Origin: Streptomyces tirandamycinicus
GTDB lineage: Bacteria > Actinomycetota > Actinomycetes > Streptomycetales > Streptomycetaceae
Length of the DNA stretch: 64,000 nt
Assembly (NCBI RefSeq): GCF_003097515.1
Contig: NZ_CP029188.1
Location: forward strand, 744,001 to 808,000
Reading direction: 5' to 3'
The position numbers and the translations under genes are program-made. Every line of letters begins with the position of its first letter. Positions within the stretch are counted from its first letter, which is position 1. The notes below the pieces were generated by a model, which ran no database searches, was not told where the DNA came from, and was given only the letters and a program-made list of their open reading frames with translations. Of the stretch, positions 17,788 to 24,399 are shown piece after piece.

Positions 17788-17991
17788 TCAGGCGGGGACG
17801 ATGTTCTCCGCCTGCGGGCCCTTCGGGCCCTGCGTGACGTCGAAGGTGACCTTCTGGCCCTCCTGGAGCTCACGGAAGCCCTGGGTGGCGATGTTGGAGT
17901 AGTGGGCGAAGACGTCGGCGCCGCCGCCGTCCTGCGCGATGAAGCCGAAGCCCTTTTCCGAGTTGAACCACTTCACGGTGCCGGTGGCCAT
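17788..17991 (-). CDS. cold-shock protein, CspA family
   Basis: A 67-residue single OB-fold protein that binds single-stranded RNA and DNA. Both RNP motifs are present: KGFGFI (RNP1) and DVFAHY (RNP2), within the standard Streptomyces sequence starting [10 protein letters not shown] and ending [10 protein letters not shown]. Start ATG 17991 has AGGAG seven bases upstream; an in-frame ATG at 17997 is too close to that site. The leader is unusually A/T-rich and contains a T-tracted hairpin. Confidence 0.97.
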   Translation of the reverse strand: MATGTVKWFNSEKGFGFIAQDGGGADVFAHYSNIATQGFRELQEGQKVTFDVTQGPKGPQAENIVPA

Positions 17992-18038
17992 AGTCATTCT
18001 CCTGAACAGGTAGGAGGCCCCATCCGGAGATGCCGGTG

Positions 18039-18077
18039 AAAACAATAAAAACGCCTGCGGACCATTCCCGTCAGGCG
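18039..18077 (-). terminator. hairpin plus T-rich tract: fadA6-operon terminator or csp-leader attenuator
   Basis: On the minus strand CGCCTG, one bulged A, CGG, a seven-base loop, CCG and CAGGCG (18077-18052) run into a 13-base tract that is ten T (18051-18039). This is a classical intrinsic terminator, rare in such GC-rich DNA. It lies 186 bp past the thiolase stop and 48 bp before the csp start. Either it ends the thiolase operon, or, if csp initiates upstream near 18110, it is an attenuator in the csp leader. Confidence 0.7.
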
Positions 18078-18262
18078 CACATAAAGTTCATGGGTACCAA
18101 ACTGCAACCCTCACAACGTAGCACGCTTCGCCGCGGGCCCCGGCTCGCGCGCGCGGCGTGTTCCGCCCCGGGTGCCCGGGGAGCGGTATGGTTCCGGCCC
18201 GCGATCCGCCCCGCGCGGGGCCCCGGCCCGATCGAGCCCTGTACCCGTTCGGTGATCGTCCC

Positions 18263-19420
18263 CTACACCCGTTCGATGATCGTCACATTCGCCTGCCCGC
18301 CGCCCTCGCACATCGTCTGGAGCCCGAACCGGCCTCCCGTGCGCTCCAGTTCGTGCAGCAGCGTCGTCATCAGCCGGACGCCGGTGGCACCCAGGGGGTG
18401 CCCGAGGGCGATGGCGCCGCCGTTGACGTTGACGCGGGCCGGATCGGCGCCCGTCTCCTTCAGCCAGGCCAGCACCACCGGGGCGAACGCCTCGTTGATC
18501 TCGACGAGGTCGATGTCGCCGATGGTGAGGCCGGTCTTCTTCAGTGCGTGCGCGGTCGCCGGGATCGGCGCGGAGAGCATCCGTACGGGGTCCTCGCCCC
18601 GCACCGAGAGGTGGTGCACCCGGGCGCGCGGGGTCAGCCCGTGCACCCGTACCGCGCGTTCGCCGGCGAGCAGCATCGCCGCCGCGCCGTCGGACACCTG
18701 GGAGGAGCAGGCGGCGGTGATCGTGCCGCCCTCGGCCACGGGCGGCAGGGCGGCCATCCGCTCCAGGGTGGTGTCGCGGCGCGGGCCCTCGTCCACGGTG
18801 ACGCCGCCGTAGGCGACGGTCTCCCGGGCGAAGCGGCCCTCGTCGACGGCGCGGACGGCCCGCCGGTGCGAGGCGAGGGCGTACTCCTCCATCTCGCGCC
18901 GGGATATGCCCCACCTGCGGGCGATGAGCTCGGCGCCGTGGAACTGGTCGACGGGCGCGTCGCCGTACCGGGCCCGCCAGCCCGCGCTGCCGGCGAAGGG
19001 GCCCTCGGTCAGCCCCAGCGGCTCGGCCGCCTGCCGGGAGGCGAAGCCGATGGGGATCTGCGACATGCTCTGGACACCGCCGGCGACGACGAGGTCCTGG
19101 GTGCCGGACAGCACGCCCTGCGCGGCGAAGTGCACGGCCTGCTGCGACGAGCCGCACTGGCGGTCGACGGTGACACCGGGCACCTCCTCGGGCAGCCCCG
19201 CGGCCAGCCAGCTCGTCCGGGCGATGTCGCCCGCCTGCGGGCCGACCGTGTCGAGGCAGCCGAAGACGACGTCGTCCACGGCCGCCGGGTCGATTCCGGA
19301 GCGGTCGAGCAGGGCCCGCAGGACGTGGGCGCCCAGGTCGGCGGGGTGCGCGGCGGCGAGGCCGCCCCCGCGCCGGCCGACCGGGGTGCGGACCGCTTGG
19401 ACGATGAACGCCTCGGTCAT
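18263..19420 (-). CDS. fadA6: acetyl-CoA acyltransferase (thiolase), FadA6-like
   Basis: A 385-residue degradative thiolase. The nucleophile is Cys89 in DRQCGSSQQAVHFAA; NEAFAPV, His341 in GGAIALGHPLGATG and Cys371 in TMCEGGGQANV complete the active site. FadA6 (Rv3556c) is the thiolase of the mycobacterial KstR2 regulon and lies next to kstR2, as here. It would remove a two-carbon unit late in steroid ring C/D breakdown. ATG 19420 has GGAG six bases upstream. It is the last gene of a leftward ipdF-kstR2-fadA6 set, with 68 bp between regulator and thiolase. Confidence 0.88.
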   Translation of the reverse strand: MTEAFIVQAVRTPVGRRGGGLAAAHPADLGAHVLRALLDRSGIDPAAVDDVVFGCLDTVGPQAGDIARTSWLAAGLPEEVPGVTVDRQCGSSQQAVHFAAQGVLSGTQDLVVAGGVQSMSQIPIGFASRQAAEPLGLTEGPFAGSAGWRARYGDAPVDQFHGAELIARRWGISRREMEEYALASHRRAVRAVDEGRFARETVAYGGVTVDEGPRRDTTLERMAALPPVAEGGTITAACSSQVSDGAAAMLLAGERAVRVHGLTPRARVHHLSVRGEDPVRMLSAPIPATAHALKKTGLTIGDIDLVEINEAFAPVVLAWLKETGADPARVNVNGGAIALGHPLGATGVRLMTTLLHELERTGGRFGLQTMCEGGGQANVTIIERV

Positions 19421-19488
19421 GACTGCTCCAGGTGGTCAGGCGGCCCGCGGGCTCCGGGGGCGCTCCCCGGAGTCCACGGATCCGCGGG

Positions 19489-20103
19489 TCAGTCCCGCAC
19501 GGCGAGGCCGTCCAGGACCATCGACAGGTACTGCCGGGCGATCTCCTCGGGGCTGTGCTGCCCGCCCGGCCGGTACCAGGACGCCGCGACCCACACCGTG
19601 TCGCGGACGAAGCGGTAGGTGAGCCGGACGTCCAGGTCGTCCCGGAAGGCGCCCGAGGCGGCCCCGCGCTCCAGCGTGCCGAGCCACGCCTTCTCGAACC
19701 TCTGCTGGGAGTCGGCGAGGTAGCGGAAACGGGGGCGGGCCGAGAGGTGCCGGGACTCCTTCTGGTAGACGGCGACGGCCGCACGGTGCCGGTCGATCTC
19801 CCGGAAGGACTCGGTGACGAGCGCCTCGAGGGTCTCCCTCGGCCCGAGTCCGGCGGCGAGGACGGCGTCGTACCCCGCCCACAGTTCGTCCAGGAAGGTG
19901 GAGAGGATCTCGTCGAGGATCGACTCCTTGGAGTCGAAGTGGTAGTAGAGGCTGCCCGCCAGCATCCCCGCCTCGTCGGCGATCCTGCGGACGGTGGTGG
20001 CGTTGTAGCCGTGGGCGGCGAACACCTCGGCGGCCGTGCCGAGCAGTTCGCGGCGCCGATCGGGCGAAGCGCTCACCTGGGTCTTCTTCTTGGTCGTGGC
20101 CAC
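19489..20103 (-). CDS. kstR2: TetR-family repressor, KstR2-like
   Basis: The 204-residue protein has an N-terminal TetR helix-turn-helix (RRELLGTAAEVFAAHGYNAT, then VRRIADEAGMLAGSLYYHF). Its C-terminal ligand domain resembles KstR2 as I remember it: AVAVYQKESRHLSARPRFRYL, DLDVRLTYRFVRDTVWV, WYRPGG, QYLSMVLDGL. KstR2 senses HIP-CoA and represses the ring C/D genes. GTG 20103 is the chosen start (MATTKKK); its ribosome site is weak, and a longer upstream frame is low-complexity. It is flanked by fadA6 and ipdF as in mycobacteria, and two KstR2-like operators occur at both divergent promoters of the cluster. Confidence 0.82.
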   Translation of the reverse strand: MATTKKKTQVSASPDRRRELLGTAAEVFAAHGYNATTVRRIADEAGMLAGSLYYHFDSKESILDEILSTFLDELWAGYDAVLAAGLGPRETLEALVTESFREIDRHRAAVAVYQKESRHLSARPRFRYLADSQQRFEKAWLGTLERGAASGAFRDDLDVRLTYRFVRDTVWVAASWYRPGGQHSPEEIARQYLSMVLDGLAVRD

Positions 20104-20300
20104 GTGTCCATTCTGGTCCCGCCGGGAGCGGCCTGCGGACGCCCCGTCGGCGCCGGATCCCGCCGGCGTCCGGTCCGGTCCCGGCCCCGACGCCGGATCC
20201 CGCCGCCGTCCGGCCCGGCCCCGGCCCGACGGCCGCGCGTTCCGCCCCGGACGGCTCGGGCGCCCCGGGCACCGCGGACCTCCCGTCCACCCCGGGCCCC
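20104..20300. repeat. imperfect direct repeats between ipdF and kstR2
   Basis: A unit like GCCGGATCCCGCCGGCGTCC appears twice in about 90 bases (near 20152 and 20190) with related GC-rich sequence around it. No gene or clear promoter is visible; kstR2 is probably transcribed through this gap from the ipdF promoter. Confidence 0.5.
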
Positions 20301-21089
20301 TCAGGGATGCTGGGAGCTGACGGACACGGTCTCGCCGGTCATGTACGAGGAGTACCCGCTGGCGAGGAAGACGATCACATTGGCGACCTCCCAGGGCTCG
20401 GCGCACCGGCCGAACGCCTCGCGGGCGGTGAGGTCCCGCAGCAGTGCGGCGGACGTGGTCCTCACCAGGTGCGGATGCATCGCGAGGCTGGGGGCCACGG
20501 CGTTGACGCGGACCCCGAACTCCGCGGCCTCGACGGCCGCGCACCGGGTGAGCGCCATCACCCCGGCCTTGGCGGCCGCGTAGTGGGCCTGCCCGGCCTG
20601 GGCCCGCCAGCCGAGGACGGAGGCGTTGTTGACGATGACGCCCCCACGGCCGTGGGCGCGGAAGGCGCGCAACGCGGCCCGGGTGCAGCGGAAGGTGCCG
20701 TTCAGGGTGACGTCGAGGACCCGGGTCCACTGGTCGTCGGACATGTCGACCAGCGCGGCGGTCCCGCCGAGCCCCGCGTTGTTGACGACGACGTCGGGGC
20801 CGCCGTGCAGCCGTGCCGCCTCGCCGAAGAGGGCCCGCACCTGGGTCTCGTCGGTGACGTCGCAGACCAGTGAGGCGACGGCGTCCGGACCGAACTCGTC
20901 CGCGAGCGCCTCCTCCGTCTCCTTCAGGCGGCGGGCGTGCGCGTCGCCGATGAGCACCCGTGCGCCCTCCTCCAGGAGGCGCCGGGCGGTGGCCCCGCCG
21001 ATCCCGGCCCCGGCCGCCGCGGTGACGACGGCGGTCCGGCCCGCGAGGAGCGCGTGCCCCGGAACGTACCGAGCCTTGTTGTCCGTCAC
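20301..21089 (-). CDS. ipdF: SDR-family hydroxyacyl-CoA dehydrogenase, IpdF-like (Rv3559c)
   Basis: A 262-residue SDR, the length of Rv3559c. It carries VTAAAGAGIGGATARR, VCDVTDETQV, VNNAGLGG, NNASVLGWRAQAGQAHYAAAK (split here by the catalytic Ser and YxxxK) and VNAVAPS, and ends FLASGYSSYMTGETVSVSSQHP-like. These stretches closely follow my memory of IpdF, which oxidises a hydroxyl group formed after reduction of the HIP ring. ATG 21089 faces fadE30 across operator B. It heads the leftward ipdF-kstR2-fadA6 unit. Confidence 0.87.
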   Translation of the reverse strand: MTDNKARYVPGHALLAGRTAVVTAAAGAGIGGATARRLLEEGARVLIGDAHARRLKETEEALADEFGPDAVASLVCDVTDETQVRALFGEAARLHGGPDVVVNNAGLGGTAALVDMSDDQWTRVLDVTLNGTFRCTRAALRAFRAHGRGGVIVNNASVLGWRAQAGQAHYAAAKAGVMALTRCAAVEAAEFGVRVNAVAPSLAMHPHLVRTTSAALLRDLTAREAFGRCAEPWEVANVIVFLASGYSSYMTGETVSVSSQHP

Positions 21090-21102
21090 ACCGGCACGTT
21101 AA

Positions 21103-21122
21103 CCTACCAAACACTTGTTAGG
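21103..21122. promoter_or_regulatory. KstR2-like operator B
   Basis: The palindrome's 14-base core ACCAAACACTTGTT (21106-21119) differs from the remembered KstR2 consensus AnCAAGnnCTTGnT at one defined position. It lies in the 49-bp space between the divergent ipdF and fadE30 starts, so it must overlap both promoters. It shares CCTA-n-CAAAC and TTG with operator A. Confidence 0.7.
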
Positions 21123-21138
21123 GAACCGAGGTGCGCTG

Positions 21139-22290
21139 ATGGACCTGACGCACACGGCGGACGAGGACGCGTTCCGCGCCGAGGCCCGCGCCTGGCTGCG
21201 GGCGCACGTCCCGGACCCCCCGCCGCCCTCGCTGGAGACCGCGGAGGGCTTCGCCGCGCACCGCGCGTGGGAGGCGGAGCTGCATGCCGATCGCTGGTCG
21301 GTGGTGCCGTGGCCGGAGCGGTACGGCGGCCGGGGCGCGGGCATCCTCCAGTGGCTGGTGTTCGAGGAGGAGTACTACGCGGCGGGCGCCCCCGGCCGGG
21401 TGTCCCAGAACGGCATCGGCCTGCTGGCCCCGACCCTGTTCGACCACGGCACCGAGGAGCAGCGGGCCCGGATCCTGCCGCCCATGGCGAGCGGCGAGGT
21501 CATCTGGGCCCAGGCCTGGTCCGAGCCGGAGGCCGGCTCGGACCTCGCGTCGCTGCGCTCCCGGGCGGTCCGGACGCCGGGCGGCTGGCTGCTGTCCGGG
21601 CAGAAGACGTGGTCGTCGCGGGCGGCGTTCGCGGACCGGGCGTTCGGCCTGTTCCGCACCGCGCCGGACGCGGACAGGCCGCACCGGGGCCTGACGTACC
21701 TGATGTTCGACCTGAGGGCTCCCGGGGTCACGGTCCGGCCGATCCGGCGGCTGGACGGGAAGCCCGCGTTCGCCGAGCTGTTCCTGGACGAGGTGTTCGT
21801 CCCCGACGAGGACGTGATCGGCGAGCCGGGGCAGGGCTGGCGGATCGCCATGTCGACGACGGGCAACGAGCGCGGTCTCATGCTCCGCTCCCCCGGCCGC
21901 TATCTGGCCGCGGCCCGGCGCCTGGTGGGGCTGTGGCGCGCCGGCGCCGACCCGTCGGACACCGCGCTGCGCGACCGGGTCGCGGACGCGGTGATCGGCG
22001 CGCGGGCGTACCAGCTCTTCACCTGCGCGGCTGCCTCGCGCTTCGCGGACGGCTCGGCGATCGGCGCGGAGTCGAGCCTGAACAAGGTGTTCTGGTCCGA
22101 GTACGACATCGCCCTGCACGAGACGGCGCTCGATCTGCTGGGCGCGGAGGGCGAACGGGCGGACGGGCCGGGCGGCTGGGCCGAGGGGTACGTCTTCTCC
22201 CTGGCCGGACCGATCTACGCGGGCACGAACGAGATCCAACGCGACATCATCGCCGAGCGGCTGCTCGGCCTGCCGAAGGGGCGCCGCTGA
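21139..22290 (+). CDS. fadE30: acyl-CoA dehydrogenase, FadE30-like
   Basis: A 383-residue flavoprotein. It has QAWSEPEAGSDLASLRSRAV (FAD/substrate segment), GQKTWSSRA, and a C-terminal PIYAGTNEIQRDIIAERLLG. The position that is Glu in medium-chain enzymes (YEGT) is Ala here, as in several steroid-type FadE proteins that place the base elsewhere or pair with another subunit. FadE30 lies next to ipdF in mycobacteria, on the same strand; here it is divergent. ATG 21139 follows GAGG by seven bases; the ATG-like start at 21115 would lie inside the operator. Likely role: dehydrogenation of a CoA thioester of the HIP pathway. Confidence 0.85.
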   Translation: MDLTHTADEDAFRAEARAWLRAHVPDPPPPSLETAEGFAAHRAWEAELHADRWSVVPWPERYGGRGAGILQWLVFEEEYYAAGAPGRVSQNGIGLLAPTLFDHGTEEQRARILPPMASGEVIWAQAWSEPEAGSDLASLRSRAVRTPGGWLLSGQKTWSSRAAFADRAFGLFRTAPDADRPHRGLTYLMFDLRAPGVTVRPIRRLDGKPAFAELFLDEVFVPDEDVIGEPGQGWRIAMSTTGNERGLMLRSPGRYLAAARRLVGLWRAGADPSDTALRDRVADAVIGARAYQLFTCAAASRFADGSAIGAESSLNKVFWSEYDIALHETALDLLGAEGERADGPGGWAEGYVFSLAGPIYAGTNEIQRDIIAERLLGLPKGRR

Positions 22291-22445
22291 TGCGTGCCGC
22301 GCGGTCGCGGGCGCGGCGGTGCGGCTGCGGCGGGGCGGCCCACCGGGCGCCGGACGGCCCCCGGGGCGGCCTGCCGGACCGCGTGACCGGCAGGACCGCG
22401 TGACCGGCCGGGCCTTGTGACCGGCCGGGGAGGGGGAGGCATCCC

Positions 22446-23654
22446 GTGAGGTTCCTGCCGACCGACGAACAGCTGGCGTTCACCGGGTCGTTGCACACGA
22501 TGCTGGCGGCCGCCGGCACACCGGCCGCGGCCCGCGCCTGGGCGGCCGGGGACCCGGCACCGGGCCGGGCCGTGTGGGCCCGTCTTGCGGAGGCCGGTGT
22601 GTTCGCGCTGGCGGTACCGGAGTCCCGCGGCGGCCTCGGCCCGCTGCCGGCCGAACTGGCCCTTGCCTTCGTGGAGCTGGGGCGTCACGCGGTACCGGGT
22701 CCGCTGGTCGAGACGGTCGCGGCGGCGGCGCTGCTGACGGCGCTGGAGGAGCCGGCACCGGCCGAGCGGCTGCTGCCGGGCATCGCGGCGGGCGAGGTCA
22801 TGGCCACCCTGCGGCTGCCGGGTCCCGGCCCGTACGCCCTGGACGCCGACGCTGCGACATGCGTGCTGGTGGTGGACGCCGCCGTGCCCGGCCCCCGGCC
22901 CGGACCGCCCGGCGGCGGGGGTGCCGGAGACGGTGCCGACGACGGTGGCGCAGACGCCAACGGCGGTGGCGGGCGCGGCATCAACGCCGGGGACGGGGCC
23001 GTGGGGCGGGACGTGGGCGGGGGCGGGGGCGGGGGCGGGGAGAGGGTAGAGAACGGAGACGGCAACAGCGGCGGGAGCGGGGACGCTTCCCGTCGGGGGC
23101 CGGGCGCGGCCCGCCCGCAGGCCCTGCGGATCGCACCCGGTCACGGCCCGGTCCGGGCGTCGGTGGACCCGGTCCGCAGGCTGGCCGTACCGGAGGAGGG
23201 CGGTGAGGTGCTGGCCGCCGGCCCCGGCGTGGCGGCCGCGGCGGCCCGGGCCGCGGACTGGGCCCGGCTCGCCACCGCCGCCCAGGCCCTCGGCGCCGGG
23301 CTGGCGCTGCTGGACCGGACCGCGGAGCACGTCGTGCGGCGCACCCAGTTCGGCGTGCCGATCGGCTCGTTCCAGGCGGTGAAGCACCGGCTGGCGGACA
23401 CCCTGATCGCCCTCGAGTTCGCCCGGCCGCTGGTCCTCGGCGCCGCCGTCTCCATGGCCCGCGCCGACATCGCCGCGGCGAAGGTCGCGGCCGGGGAAGC
23501 CGCCTACGGTGCCGCCCGTACGGCCCTCCAACTGCACGGCGCGATCGGCTACACCGAGGAGCTGGACCTCGCGCTCTGGCTGCGCAAGGCACGGCCGCTG
23601 CGGGACGCCTGGGGGACCCCCGCGCAGTGCCGGGCGGCCGTGCTGCGGCCGTAG
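22446..23654 (+). CDS. second acyl-CoA dehydrogenase with Gly-rich insertion
   Basis: A 402-residue acyl-CoA dehydrogenase-like protein of the short, catalytic-residue-poor type that often forms the partner subunit of steroid FadE heteromers. Recognisable are PESRGGLGPLPAELALAFVE, RTQFGVPIGSFQAVKHRLAD and LQLHGAIGYTEELDLALW. The expected SEPxAGSD-type loop is not evident. Residues 148-225 are a Gly/Asp-rich low-complexity insertion with a run of eight Gly, replacing or interrupting the middle beta domain. Start GTG 22446 has GGAGG upstream. The 155-bp gap after fadE30 shows nothing else. Pairing with the FadE30-like protein is an inference. Confidence 0.75.
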   Translation: MRFLPTDEQLAFTGSLHTMLAAAGTPAAARAWAAGDPAPGRAVWARLAEAGVFALAVPESRGGLGPLPAELALAFVELGRHAVPGPLVETVAAAALLTALEEPAPAERLLPGIAAGEVMATLRLPGPGPYALDADAATCVLVVDAAVPGPRPGPPGGGGAGDGADDGGADANGGGGRGINAGDGAVGRDVGGGGGGGGERVENGDGNSGGSGDASRRGPGAARPQALRIAPGHGPVRASVDPVRRLAVPEEGGEVLAAGPGVAAAAARAADWARLATAAQALGAGLALLDRTAEHVVRRTQFGVPIGSFQAVKHRLADTLIALEFARPLVLGAAVSMARADIAAAKVAAGEAAYGAARTALQLHGAIGYTEELDLALWLRKARPLRDAWGTPAQCRAAVLRP

Positions 23655-23958
23655 GGCGTACCGCGTGGGTCCCGCCCGGCCCGGGAAGAACTACCCGGCC
23701 GGGGAGGTCCCGCCCGGCCGGGGAGGTTCCGCGCGAACTCCCCCGTGGCCGTGGCCGTCCGGGCACGAACGGCGCCCCCACCCGGCGTCGCCGGGCGCCG
23801 GCGCCGCCCCGCCGCACCCTCGACCCTCGCCCGCCGTGCGACCGCGCACACCGGGCACCCCGCTCGCGCGGCGCGGGCGGCAGACGCCCCGCTCGCCACC
23901 CGTCCTCGTTCCCACCGGAGCGGGCCGTGCCGGGTACGCGCCGCCCGTGCCACCCGCC
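23655..23958. repeat. GC-rich gap with short repeats between convergent genes
   Basis: Three copies of a unit around CCCGGCCGGGGAGGT (23660-23735) follow the acyl-CoA dehydrogenase stop; their self-complementary CCGGCCGG cores could act as a terminator. I see no gene in the rest of the gap. Confidence 0.5.
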
Positions 23959-24390
23959 TCAGAACGACTGCACCACCTGGGCGAGTTCGCCGACCGCCGT
24001 GGCGAGCGGCGCCACCGGCTGGACGAAGGCGGTCAGCCGCTCCAGAGCGCGCCGCACCACCCCGGGTTCGGGTGCGCCCTCGTCGAGTTCCTCGCGCAGC
24101 CGGCGCAGCTCCACCCGCGGCGTCCGCTGGTCCGGGAGTTCCGCCCGGTGCCGCTCCAGCAGCAGCTCGATCAGCTCCATCAGCTCGGCGGCCCGTTCGC
24201 GCTGCTCGGGTGCGAGGGCCTGGAAGCCGATTTGGCCGGCGACGGCCCGCGCCCCCGGCCCCACTGCCTGGTTGCCGACCTGGCTGTGCCCGCCGTACTG
24301 CTGGACGCCCAGGTTGACCGCGGGCCCGCCGGGGGGCCGCTGGGTGTGGTCCGGGTACGGCGGCGAACCGTCGGCGCTGGGTTGGGACAT
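23959..24390 (-). CDS. small hypothetical protein with NQAVGPGARA motif
   Basis: A 143-residue protein without a recognised family. A Pro/Gly-rich start leads to VQQYGGHSQVGNQAVGPGARA, which echoes NQAVGQGAQA at the C-terminus of the preceding, larger protein. A charged helical region follows (ERAAELMELIELLLERHRAEL and VELRRLREELDEG), then a hydrophobic amphipathic end AFVQPVAPLATAVGELAQVV. No signal peptide or clear membrane segment. It starts 10 bp after the upstream gene, so the two are surely co-expressed and the shared motif suggests a joint role, perhaps assembly; function unknown. Confidence 0.7.
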   Translation of the reverse strand: MSQPSADGSPPYPDHTQRPPGGPAVNLGVQQYGGHSQVGNQAVGPGARAVAGQIGFQALAPEQRERAAELMELIELLLERHRAELPDQRTPRVELRRLREELDEGAPEPGVVRRALERLTAFVQPVAPLATAVGELAQVVQSF

Positions 24391-24399
24391 CGGGGCCTC

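Noticed and set aside
21115..21138. Earlier start for the FadE30-like protein
   Set aside because: It lies within the operator palindrome and lacks a ribosome site; ATG 21139 has GAGG at proper distance.
8028..23654. Aromatic-acid or ordinary fatty-acid beta-oxidation cluster
   Set aside because: The ipdA/ipdB/ipdC trio, the KstR2-like regulator sequence and the operators fit the steroid ring C/D regulon better; the alternative is kept as the main way to refute the finding.
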